From an uncultured Collinsella sp. (GTDB lineage Bacteria > Actinomycetota > Coriobacteriia > Coriobacteriales > Coriobacteriaceae), in contig UROO01000047.1 of assembly GCA_900549555.1 (NCBI GenBank), positions 1 to 13,821 on the forward strand: DNA of 13,821 nt, written 5' to 3'. The translations under genes were made by a program, and so were the position numbers. Below, piece by piece: positions 1-6,188 of this stretch (position 1 is its first letter; each line of letters begins with the position of its first letter). The notes beneath the pieces are model-generated. The model had not been told where the DNA came from, searched no databases, and worked only from the letters and a program-made list of their open reading frames with translations.

Positions 1-14
1 CCGCACATGTGCGG
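1..14. repeat. Perfect 14-bp palindrome at contig start
   Basis: CCGCACATGTGCGG equals its own reverse complement. It lies about 140 bp upstream of the first gene. No T-tract follows it, so it is not an obvious terminator by itself, and whatever lay to its left is outside the window. It may be a protein-binding dyad or half of a larger structure cut by the contig end. Confidence 0.5.
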
Positions 15-97
15 ATGAATGTGGGAGGTGTTCGGATAAAGTTGATAATCAAGGATCGACTTTCTTAACCCCGAAATCGAAGACTAAGTCGTTGGGG

Positions 98-103
98 TAT
101 GAT
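98..103 (+). promoter_or_regulatory. Possible -10 element of the FHA operon
   Basis: TATGAT lies about 50 bp upstream of the chosen FHA start and matches five of six bases of the sigma-70-type -10 consensus. No good -35 hexamer is present at 16-18 bp; the sequence there is AATCGA-like. A small dyad, GACTAAGTC (82-90), sits in the spacer. This is a weak call based on position and hexamer match only. Confidence 0.3.
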
Positions 104-153
104 TACGTACAGTTCATTCTTTGCGGCATGTCCGCGTTAAGTTAGGGGTTGTC

Positions 154-588
154 ATGGACAACATGGTTAACAATATGCCTCAGAACGATAAGGCCTCAGA
201 CGCCACCTGCGTTTTCCGCGTTCCTTCGAGCGATGTCACCGTTCCCGACCTCATGGCCAACGTGCACATCACCGCGCCCGTCTTATCTATCGTCAAAGGC
301 CCTCAAACCGGTGCAGCCTTTGAGCTCGAGGATAATGTGACCACCATCGGCCGCGATCCCGCTAACGGCATCTTCCTCAACGACATGACCGTGTCGCGTA
401 GCCATGCGCGCATTATTCGCGAGGGTCTGGGTGCCCGCATCGAAGACCTGGGCTCGCTCAACGGTACGTGGGTTGACGGCGCTATCGTCAACGGCGCACC
501 GCTGCACGATGGCTCTTCCGTCCAGATCGGTACGTTTACGCTCATCTACCACGAGAGCACGCCGGAGCGCATCGAAACCGGTGAGTAG
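154..588 (+). CDS. FHA-domain signalling protein, GarA/OdhI-like
   Basis: This is a 144-residue cytoplasmic protein. A disordered N-terminus (1-43) is followed by one forkhead-associated domain (about 44-132). FHA landmarks are visible: IGRDP with Arg67, the TVSRSHA strand with Ser81 and His84, and GSLNGTWV with Asn103; these residues form the phosphothreonine pocket. The N-terminal segment ATCVFR (17-22) resembles the ETTSVFR phospho-switch of mycobacterial GarA and corynebacterial OdhI, keeping one of the two threonines as Thr18. In those proteins a Ser/Thr kinase phosphorylates this motif, the FHA domain folds back on it, and control of 2-oxoglutarate and glutamate enzymes is released. The ATG at 154 follows AGGGG (144-148); an in-frame TTG at 121 or ATGs at 163/172 are alternatives. 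The next gene starts 3 bp after the stop, so the two are almost certainly co-transcribed. The family is certain; the GarA-type role is inferred. Confidence 0.85.
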   Translation: MDNMVNNMPQNDKASDATCVFRVPSSDVTVPDLMANVHITAPVLSIVKGPQTGAAFELEDNVTTIGRDPANGIFLNDMTVSRSHARIIREGLGARIEDLGSLNGTWVDGAIVNGAPLHDGSSVQIGTFTLIYHESTPERIETGE

Positions 589-591
589 GGC

Positions 592-1476
592 ATGGCCGAA
601 CGCAATTATCTGAGTATCGGCCAGGTCGTCAATCTACTTCGAGGCGCATACCCCGATCTTTCGAACTCAAAAATTAGATTTCTCGAAGATGAGGGGCTCA
701 TCACCCCTCATCGCACGCCTAAGGGCTATCGTCAGTACTCCAAGGAGGACGTTGACCGCCTGGAGGTCATTCTGCACCTCCAGAAGACTCGCTACATGCC
801 GCTCAACGTGATCAAGCAGCGCCTGGAAAACGCCACGGACCTGTCTACGCTCGCCTACGAGGTGGGCCTGTTGTCCGATGTTCCGCTCAAGACGGAACCC
901 AAGGAGACTAAGCAAAAACTGCATCCCATCGAGACCATCCCCGATATGCTCGGCGTCGAGATCTCGTTTATCCGCTCCCTGGCCGAAAACGACCTCATTC
1001 GCATCATCAAGAGCCCGCAGGATCGCGAGCTTGTCGATGGCCGCGATTTCCCGATCATCCGCTATTGCTCCGAGCTTTCGCGCTTCCATATCGAGCCGCG
1101 CAACCTGCGCCAGTACGTATCGTCCGCAAACCGCGAGTCCTCGATGTTTGAGCAGGTTCTCGTGAGCATGCTCGGCATGGATACCTCCGATGACGAGCGC
1201 GATGCCAAGCTCGAGCGTGCGTTTAAGAAGCTGCATGACCTCACCGAGGGCGTCCATACCGCTCTGCTCAAGAACCGTGTATTCGAGTCACTCAACGCCG
1301 TGGTGGAGGATGCCGATATCGATGCCCTCGACGAGGAGATCGCACGCTCCGAGTCAACCAAGGCCAAAAGCGAAGAGACATCTACCTCCGCGGTCTCCGT
1401 GCGTGAGGAATCCCTCGTGCAGCCGCTCAAGGTTGTCGCCCCCTCACGCGCCGGCACCGCCAGCGCGGCCAAATAG
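592..1476 (+). CDS. ftsR: MerR-family regulator, FtsR-like
   Basis: The 294-residue protein begins with a MerR-type winged helix-turn-helix (about 8-82): SIGQVVNLLRGAYPDLSNSK, then IRFLEDEGLI and GYRQYSKEDVDRL. The long insertion between the first two helices (PDLSNSKIRFLE) matches my recollection of the Rv1828/FtsR subfamily rather than metal- or drug-sensing MerR proteins. A second helical domain (about 115-230) follows and the tail is low-complexity Ser/Thr/Ala. No metal-binding Cys cluster is present. In Corynebacterium glutamicum FtsR activates ftsZ, and in mycobacteria the homologue Rv1828 lies directly after garA (Rv1827), the same order as here. That synteny supports orthology. DNA targets in this organism are unknown; ftsZ is not in the window. 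The start at 592 lies 3 bp after the FHA stop. Confidence 0.8.
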   Translation: MAERNYLSIGQVVNLLRGAYPDLSNSKIRFLEDEGLITPHRTPKGYRQYSKEDVDRLEVILHLQKTRYMPLNVIKQRLENATDLSTLAYEVGLLSDVPLKTEPKETKQKLHPIETIPDMLGVEISFIRSLAENDLIRIIKSPQDRELVDGRDFPIIRYCSELSRFHIEPRNLRQYVSSANRESSMFEQVLVSMLGMDTSDDERDAKLERAFKKLHDLTEGVHTALLKNRVFESLNAVVEDADIDALDEEIARSESTKAKSEETSTSAVSVREESLVQPLKVVAPSRAGTASAAK

Positions 1477-1514
1477 ACGCTGCTACAAACCAGCCTCCCC
1501 TGAAAGGTCATGCC

Positions 1515-2045
1515 ATGTACGACTTCGAATCTCATATCGTCGACATCCCTGACTATCCCGAGCCCGGAGTCGTCTTTAAGGACATCACGCCGCTCTTCGG
1601 TAATCCCGAAGCGCTAAAGGCCATGGCAGATGCCCTGGCCGAGCATTTTGCCGGCATGGGCATCACCAAGGTCGTGGGTCCCGAGGCTCGCGGCTTTATG
1701 GTCGGCGTGCCCGTGGCCGTCGCCCTGGGCGCTGGCTTTGTGCCCGCACGCAAGCCGGGCAAGCTGCCTCGCAAGACGGTGAGCGAGAGCTACGAGCTCG
1801 AATATGGCACCGACTCTATCGAGATCCACGCCGATGCCATTACCTCTAAAGATACCGTGTTGATTCTGGACGACTTGGTCGCGACGGGCGGAACCGTCGA
1901 GGCAACAGGTAAACTGGTGCGAGATATGGGCGCAAAGCTTGTGGGTTACGGTTGTATCCTCGAGCTTGCGTTTCTTAACCCGCGCAAGAAGCTCACGCCT
2001 TCCAACGAGGGCGTCGAGCTCTTTAGCCTGGTAACGGTGGACTAG
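1515..2045 (+). CDS. apt: Adenine phosphoribosyltransferase
   Basis: The protein salvages adenine by condensing it with PRPP to give AMP and pyrophosphate in the cytosol. At 176 residues it has the usual length of bacterial Apt. Visible family signatures are IPDYPEPGVVFKDITPLF near the N-terminus (11-28), GPEARGF (55-61), the flexible-loop segment ARKPGKLP (78-85), and the PRPP-binding motif VLILDDLVATGGT (115-127) with its paired aspartates. The ATG at 1515 follows a purine-rich AAAGG (1503-1507). It lies 38 bp after the MerR gene and 32 bp before the NlpC/P60 gene, all on one strand with no clear terminator between, so all four probably form one transcription unit. Functional linkage to its neighbours is not evident. 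Confidence 0.96.
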   Translation: MYDFESHIVDIPDYPEPGVVFKDITPLFGNPEALKAMADALAEHFAGMGITKVVGPEARGFMVGVPVAVALGAGFVPARKPGKLPRKTVSESYELEYGTDSIEIHADAITSKDTVLILDDLVATGGTVEATGKLVRDMGAKLVGYGCILELAFLNPRKKLTPSNEGVELFSLVTVD

Positions 2046-2077
2046 CCGCTACCCTTAGATACCGGAAAGGAAGCTCC

Positions 2078-3190
2078 ATGCGCACAGCAAATACGCACAA
2101 AAACATGGCACGCTGCGCTGCTACGGCAACCCTCGCTTGTGTTTTGGGCCTGGGCCTCGCGGCTCCGGCCTATGCCGATACCGCATCCGACCTTGCCGCC
2201 GCTCGTACCAAACTCGAGCAGATCGGCACGCAGACCCAGCAAATTCATGAAGAACTCTCCGCGCAGACGCAGGAGCTTGATCAGACTGCAGGCGAGATCA
2301 CGCAAAAGCAGCAAGAGATTGCCGAGGGCCAGGCAAAGCTTTCGAGCTACGTTGCCGGTGAGTACAAGACCGGCGGTCTGAGTCTCCTTCAGGTTCTGAC
2401 GGGCGTCGACGATCTGGGCGACATGCTCAACCGCCTGTTCTATTACGGCAAGGTTTCCGACAAGCAGGCCCAGACCATTCAGGATGTCAAGGACCTTAAG
2501 CAGCAGCTCACTGATAAGCAGGCCGAGCAGGAGAAGAACGTCGCCGCGACGCAGAAGAAAGTCGACGAGCTCAACGCACAGCAGGCCGAGGCTCAGAGCG
2601 TCGTCAGTTCCCTGGACTCGCAACTGCAGGCCGAGCTTGCCGCCGAGGCCGAGGCCAATGCGGCTCTGCAGGCCGGCATAAATGCCAGCACAGCCGAAAA
2701 GGCCACGGTAAGCAAAGACACCGCCGGTACGACCGAGAACACCAACAATGGCGGCGGCACAACCAACAACGGCGGCAACACGCCTGCGCCCGCTCCTGCT
2801 CCTACGCCGCAGCCCTCGACGCCCGCTCCGGCTCCGACGCCTTCCGCACCGAACCAGTCTGTTGACGGCGGCTCCGTTGTTTCGCGTGCCTACAGCAAGC
2901 TGGGTTGCGCTTATTCCTGGGGCGGCATTGGACCGGACAGCTTTGACTGCTCCGGTTTTGTAAGCTACTGTCTCACGGGCCGTTATTGCCGTCTTGGCAC
3001 CACGGGTACCTTCATGGGTTGGACCCGCGTGTCCGACCCGCAACCCGGCGATGTCGTGGTTAACTCCTACCATACTGGCATCTATATCGGTAATGGTCAG
3101 ATGATCCATGCTTCCGACTACAAGACGGGCGTTATCATCAGCTCCGTCGCAGCCGGTATGAACAACAACTACATCTTCGTACGCTACTAA
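2078..3190 (+). CDS. Secreted coiled-coil NlpC/P60 peptidoglycan hydrolase
   Basis: This 370-residue exported cell-wall endopeptidase has a Sec signal peptide at 1-33 (basic n-region, hydrophobic TATLACVLGLGLAAP, cleavage likely after AYA). Two long Gln/Lys/Glu-rich coiled-coil stretches (about 36-92 and 125-200) follow, then an Asn/Gly then Pro/Ala linker (220-259) and a C-terminal NlpC/P60 domain (about 265-370). The catalytic Cys is Cys291 in FDCSGFVSY and the catalytic His is His332 in YHTGIYIG, with His344 as the third polar residue. The layout resembles the PcsB/RipA type, whose coiled coil can keep the enzyme inactive until it docks with division machinery. NlpC/P60 enzymes usually cut D-Glu to diamino-acid bonds in stem peptides. 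A good RBS (GAAAGGAA, 2063-2070) precedes the ATG. Sharing an operon with an FtsR-like regulator fits a cell-division role, but that is inference. Confidence 0.93.
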   Translation: MRTANTHKNMARCAATATLACVLGLGLAAPAYADTASDLAAARTKLEQIGTQTQQIHEELSAQTQELDQTAGEITQKQQEIAEGQAKLSSYVAGEYKTGGLSLLQVLTGVDDLGDMLNRLFYYGKVSDKQAQTIQDVKDLKQQLTDKQAEQEKNVAATQKKVDELNAQQAEAQSVVSSLDSQLQAELAAEAEANAALQAGINASTAEKATVSKDTAGTTENTNNGGGTTNNGGNTPAPAPAPTPQPSTPAPAPTPSAPNQSVDGGSVVSRAYSKLGCAYSWGGIGPDSFDCSGFVSYCLTGRYCRLGTTGTFMGWTRVSDPQPGDVVVNSYHTGIYIGNGQMIHASDYKTGVIISSVAAGMNNNYIFVRY

Positions 3191-3212
3191 TTTTTTACTA
3201 CAGCGAATGAAC

Positions 3213-3245
3213 GTGGGTCTCGCGATCTTGAATCACGAGGCCCAT
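3213..3245 (+). terminator. Probable terminator after NlpC/P60 gene
   Basis: The arms 3213-3222 (GTGGGTCTCG) and 3236-3245 (CGAGGCCCAT) form a 10-bp stem with two G-U pairs and a 13-base loop. It starts 22 bp after the stop codon and is followed by TCTATTT. The downstream T-tract is poor, so the call rests mainly on position and stem. Confidence 0.5.
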
Positions 3246-3279
3246 TCTATTTGCCCCAACCGTTTGCCATAAGATCAGT

Positions 3280-3312
3280 ACGGCTATCTAGTATTCAAAA
3301 CTAGATAGCCGT
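3280..3312. promoter_or_regulatory. Perfect 12-bp inverted repeat upstream of degV (operator candidate)
   Basis: ACGGCTATCTAG (3280-3291) and CTAGATAGCCGT (3301-3312) are exact reverse complements separated by 9 bases. Neither side has a T-tract, so it is not a classical terminator. Its right half reaches the expected -35 region of the degV promoter (TATAAT at 3334-3339). The sequence AAAACTAGATA in its right part recurs, reversed, in the promoter of the DUF1836 regulator (4958-4968). This makes it a plausible operator. Confidence 0.55.
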
Positions 3313-3339
3313 CCAATCAATCAAAAAGATGGCTATAAT
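3311..3339 (+). promoter_or_regulatory. degV promoter
   Basis: A perfect TATAAT at 3334-3339 lies 29 bp upstream of the degV ATG. The -35 region 17 bp upstream reads GTCCAA (3311-3316), a poor match to TTGACA, so the promoter may depend on an activator bound at the adjoining inverted repeat (3280-3312). A good RBS, AAAGGA (3357-3362), lies 6 bases before the start codon. Confidence 0.55.
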
Positions 3340-3368
3340 TGTTGGGGAACAAATAGAAAGGACCCTCA

Positions 3369-4235
3369 ATGAGCTGGGCGCTTATCTCCGATTCGAGCTG
3401 CAATCTTCGCGATTGGCAGCCAACCACACCTCATACCACCTTTGCATTTGCACCCCTTAAGATCCGAGTGGGGGAGCGCGAATTTGTCGACGACCTCTCG
3501 CTCGATGTTCACGAGCTCAATTGCACCGTGCAGGCGGAGTCGAGCGCTTCTTCGAGCGCCTGTCCAAGCGTAGGGGAGTGGGCCGAACTCTTTAGGCTTG
3601 CCGACAAGACGATTTGCATGCCCATCTCCGAGGGAGTCTCGGGAAGCTACAATGCCGCGGCCACCGCACGTGACATGGTGCTTGCCGAGGAGCCGGACCG
3701 TCAGATTCATTTGGTTAACTCGCGAGCCGCAGGTGGCAAAATGGATTTGATCTTCCTGCTGTTCGACCGCTATCTTGCAAGCAACCCAGATGCCTCCTTT
3801 GAGGACGCCTGCGCCTATTTCGATAGCTTGGAGCAGAACAGCAAGATCCTCTTTAGTTTGTGCAATTACGAAAACCTTGCGAAGGCCGGACGTATCCCTA
3901 AGGCGGCCGGCGTTATTGCTAACAAGCTCAATATCCGCATTTTGGGCACGGCGAGCGAAGCGGGCAAAATTGAACTCGTTGGTCACACCCGCGGCGAAAA
4001 GAAGATGCTCACCAAGATTGTCGACACCATGGAGGCCGAAGGCTTTACTGGCGGCGAGGTCGTTATCGACCACGTCGAGAATGAGGTAGGCGCCCAGGCA
4101 CTTGCCAGCCGAATTGCGGAGCGCTGGCCAGGCTCCAAGACTATCATCATGCCCTGTAACGGGCTAGATTCATACTATGCCGAGATGCACGGCCTCATCA
4201 TCGGCTACGGCATGGGCGTGGCTTCGGGCCAATAA
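3369..4235 (+). CDS. DegV family fatty-acid-binding protein
   Basis: DegV/FakB proteins bind a single fatty acid and, in Firmicutes, present it to the kinase FakA, which makes acyl-phosphate for phospholipid synthesis. The protein has 288 residues, normal for the family. Recognisable blocks in order are WALISDSSCNL (3-13), SACPSVGEW in place of the usual TSQPS loop, ISEGVSGSYNAA matching the family's ISSGLSGTYQ segment, VNSRAAGGK, and LAKAGRIPKAAGVI corresponding to the LxxGGRI loop. The first domain is more divergent than in typical FakB (the Cys-Pro in SACPS), so ligand preference may differ. No FakA-like kinase gene is in the window. It is monocistronic, with its own promoter and a downstream stem-loop. 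It converges on the DUF1836 regulator, with which it shares operator-like sequence. Confidence 0.88.
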   Translation: MSWALISDSSCNLRDWQPTTPHTTFAFAPLKIRVGEREFVDDLSLDVHELNCTVQAESSASSSACPSVGEWAELFRLADKTICMPISEGVSGSYNAAATARDMVLAEEPDRQIHLVNSRAAGGKMDLIFLLFDRYLASNPDASFEDACAYFDSLEQNSKILFSLCNYENLAKAGRIPKAAGVIANKLNIRILGTASEAGKIELVGHTRGEKKMLTKIVDTMEAEGFTGGEVVIDHVENEVGAQALASRIAERWPGSKTIIMPCNGLDSYYAEMHGLIIGYGMGVASGQ

Positions 4236-4254
4236 TTTCCAACTAGACAAACGC

Positions 4255-4295
4255 ACGGGCGGGATAAGGGACCAATGGCTCTTTATCCCGCCCGT
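4255..4295. terminator. Stem-loop between convergent degV and DUF1836 genes
   Basis: The arms 4255-4267 (ACGGGCGGGATAA) and 4283-4295 (TTATCCCGCCCGT) pair perfectly over 13 bp around a 15-base loop. It lies 20 bp after degV and 12 bp past the end of the DUF1836 gene, so it can serve both strands. There is no long T-tract on either side, so efficiency is uncertain. Confidence 0.65.
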
Positions 4296-4307
4296 CTTAT
4301 GCCTCGA

Positions 4308-4919
4308 TTAGCTATTAAACCCATTAAACTTAAGGTAGCTCATAAGGTATGCCTTCGAAACGAAGGACGATACCGCACTGCGCACGAGCAGCGACTCGCG
4401 CGTGACCTGATGGGCGGTATCGGGCACGGGAGTCTGCTCGACGGAAAACGCCGCACGAATCGATGCCTCAAGTTGATCGACTACATAATCGAAAGCAGTC
4501 GGAGCATCGTAACTCAAGCGCTGAATATTAAAGAGTGCCTGAACCGCAGCGATGGGCAGCACCTGCTTAAAGATACAAATGGAGATGAGACGCGCAATCT
4601 GCTCGCGACCATATTGCTTTTTAACCGGAGCGGGAACGAGGCCGACCTTTACGTAGTTATTGATCATCGATGGCGTAATGACGGGCTGCTCCACACAAAT
4701 CGAAAGCGGCTCCATCCACAGCTCGATGTACTCAATGACCTGGTCACGGTAGAGCGTTACATTCGGCAACTGGTTATAGCGCGGCAAGCTGAGTGTATTG
4801 AGTTTGCGGACAATATCAGACTGGATAAATGCATCAGGTAGCACCGTTGGCTGAATATCCTCTGGGCTAATGCTAACCGACGTATCGGACATAGGAATGA
4901 CATGTTTAACGTGATTCAT
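4308..4919 (-). CDS. DUF1836 / MerR-like DNA-binding regulator
   Basis: The 203-residue protein is soluble. Its central part (about 79-130) has the DUF1836 signature: ITPSMINNYVKVGLVPAPVKKQYGREQIARL followed by ISICIFKQVLPIAAVQALF. This is a winged-HTH fold related to MerR in which the first helix reads DNA and YGRE...LISICIFKQVL forms the wing and following helices. The C-terminal about 65 residues are helical and unassigned, and the N-terminus (1-50) looks flexible. The ATG at 4919 is chosen because GGAGG (4926-4930) lies 6 bases upstream. A longer in-frame reading to 5072 would run through the promoter and contains an implausible Cys-rich stretch. The gene has a perfect dyad in its own promoter, suggesting autoregulation. 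The family is confident; target and signal are unknown. Confidence 0.85.
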   Translation of the reverse strand: MNHVKHVIPMSDTSVSISPEDIQPTVLPDAFIQSDIVRKLNTLSLPRYNQLPNVTLYRDQVIEYIELWMEPLSICVEQPVITPSMINNYVKVGLVPAPVKKQYGREQIARLISICIFKQVLPIAAVQALFNIQRLSYDAPTAFDYVVDQLEASIRAAFSVEQTPVPDTAHQVTRESLLVRSAVSSFVSKAYLMSYLKFNGFNS

Positions 4920-4943
4920 ATGGTACCTCCGTTCGTTTTCAAT

Positions 4944-4974
4944 ATTGTATTCTAGATTATCTAGTTTTGCATAC
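4944..4974 (-). promoter_or_regulatory. Promoter of DUF1836 gene with CTAGAT dyad in the spacer
   Basis: Read on the minus strand, TACAAT (4949-4944) is a good -10 element. The perfect palindrome CTAGATTATCTAG (4952-4964) fills the spacer between it and a weak -35 region (GTATGC at 19 bp or ATGCAA at 17 bp). A dyad in the -35/-10 spacer is where MerR-type regulators act and also where repressors bind. The dyad's flank AAAACTAGATA is identical to part of the inverted repeat upstream of degV. Confidence 0.5.
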
Positions 4975-5045
4975 CACAATGAACGGTATGATCGTCGGCT
5001 TGGCTCGGGACCGGCCGCAGGATAACTGGCTTTTTTTGCACAACA

Positions 5046-5093
5046 AAACGTCCGGCAGCAACATTGCCTCAAGCTCGTTACTGCCGGACGTTT
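5046..5093 (-). terminator. trxB terminator
   Basis: AAACGTCCGGCAG (5046-5058) and CTGCCGGACGTTT (5081-5093) form a perfect 13-bp stem with a 22-base loop, 39 bp past the trxB stop. On the minus strand the stem ends in TTTTGTTGT, a usable T-rich tail. This also separates trxB from the DUF1836 gene downstream. Confidence 0.75.
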
Positions 5094-5132
5094 AAGTAAA
5101 ATAACAACCTTACATAAGATATATTATCGTAC

Positions 5133-6071
5133 TTATCCGCGTAGAAAAGCGTATGCGCTGGTAGCCGCTATGGCTCCGTCCGAAACGGCGGTCACAACTT
5201 GACGTAAACGCTTGGAGCGGATATCGCCGGCGGCAAATAAGCCAGGTGTGCGGGTGGCCATCGATTCGTCGGTCACAATACCGCCGTCGGGCGCCAGATC
5301 TACCAGATGCTCTACAAGCTCAGTATGGGGCTGCGTGCCAGCAAAGACAAAAATGCCAAACGAACCAGGATCAAAGGACTCGGAATAAGTGCCACCCGTA
5401 GCGTTGTCCTTAAAGGTGATAGTCGTGGGCATGGCCTCGCCCGAAAGTTCCACAATACTAGTTTGGTACCTAACTGAAATATTATCTTTTGCGAGCAGCT
5501 TTTGAACTACGCCATCGGGAGCACGGAACTGATCGCGGCGCAAGACGATGGTCACGCTGCTGGCGATTTCTGACAAGAACAGGGCTTCCTCGCAGGCAGC
5601 ATTACCGCCACCGATGACAAAAACCTGCTTGCCGCGAAAGAACATGCCATCGCACGTCGCGCAATAAGAAACGCCACGACCGCGATACATATCCTCGCCA
5701 ACAAAACCAGCAGATCGCGGCGTGGCACCCATGCAAGCGATAACGCTCGAGGTCAGCGTATCGCCCATATCGTGATGCACCGTAAACAGCGCCGCATCCG
5801 CATCGTAATCGATACCCGTAACCATGCTCCATGTAACCTGTGCTCCCAGGCCCTCTGCATGTTGCTGAAACCGCTCGCCGAGTTCGGCGCCACTCAAGAG
5901 CGGAATGCCCGGATAGTTCTCGACCTCATTGGTTGTGGCGATCTGTCCTCCCGACATACCTTGCTCAATCACGGTCGTCGTTAGGTTGGCGCGCGCCGCG
6001 TAAATGGCTGCAGCATAGCCCGCAGGCCCGCCGCCGATAATCGCAACATCGATCGGCTGATGAGTAGTCAT
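5133..6071 (-). CDS. trxB: Thioredoxin reductase (NADPH)
   Basis: This FAD enzyme uses NADPH to reduce thioredoxin in the cytosol. The 312-residue length is typical of the bacterial low-molecular-weight class. The FAD-binding Rossmann motif GGGPAG is at 13-18. The redox-active CATC (Cys137-Cys140) sits within GVSYCATCDG. The NADPH motif GGGNAA is at 154-159. The C-terminal FAD motif (TPGLFAAGDIR) is near the end. The ATG at 6071 is chosen because AGGAGG (6084-6079) lies 7 bases upstream and the protein then begins just before the FAD fold. The reading frame stays open far upstream, but that part is antisense to the neighbouring glycosyltransferase and lacks family similarity. The gene is transcribed divergently from that glycosyltransferase across a 117-bp intergenic region and ends in a clear terminator. 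Confidence 0.96.
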   Translation of the reverse strand: MTTHQPIDVAIIGGGPAGYAAAIYAARANLTTTVIEQGMSGGQIATTNEVENYPGIPLLSGAELGERFQQHAEGLGAQVTWSMVTGIDYDADAALFTVHHDMGDTLTSSVIACMGATPRSAGFVGEDMYRGRGVSYCATCDGMFFRGKQVFVIGGGNAACEEALFLSEIASSVTIVLRRDQFRAPDGVVQKLLAKDNISVRYQTSIVELSGEAMPTTITFKDNATGGTYSESFDPGSFGIFVFAGTQPHTELVEHLVDLAPDGGIVTDESMATRTPGLFAAGDIRSKRLRQVVTAVSDGAIAATSAYAFLRG

Positions 6072-6146
6072 GAAGAGACCTCCTGTCGAAAGATTGGCGT
6101 TCTTTGCGCTCATACCCAAATTTATGCGAACGTGACACTCATGCAC

Positions 6147-6152
6147 TACAAT
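6147..6152 (+). promoter_or_regulatory. Possible -10 element for the glycosyltransferase gene
   Basis: TACAAT lies 36 bp upstream of the ATG at 6189 in the divergent intergenic region. No convincing -35 is visible 16-18 bp upstream (ATGCGA-like). I see no clear counterpart hexamers for trxB on the other strand. Confidence 0.35.
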
Positions 6153-6188
6153 GATTCTCTGTGAAACAAAGATGAAGGGGAGATATCG

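Noticed and set aside
2042..3109. Long minus-strand open frame (355 codons) across the NlpC/P60 gene
   Set aside because: The Leu/Arg/Gly-rich composition and position antisense to a clear secreted hydrolase show it is a by-product of GC-rich codon periodicity.
3366..4073. Minus-strand open frame antisense to degV
   Set aside because: It has no recognisable domain and mirrors a well-supported DegV coding sequence.
5011..5037. Possible plus-strand terminator ending in T7
   Set aside because: Only a short GCC/GGC stem precedes the T run and no plus-strand gene ends nearby, so I could not support it.
4920..5072. N-terminal extension of the DUF1836 protein
   Set aside because: It would place the promoter and dyad inside the coding sequence and add a Cys-rich segment unlike the family; the ATG at 4919 has GGAGG upstream.
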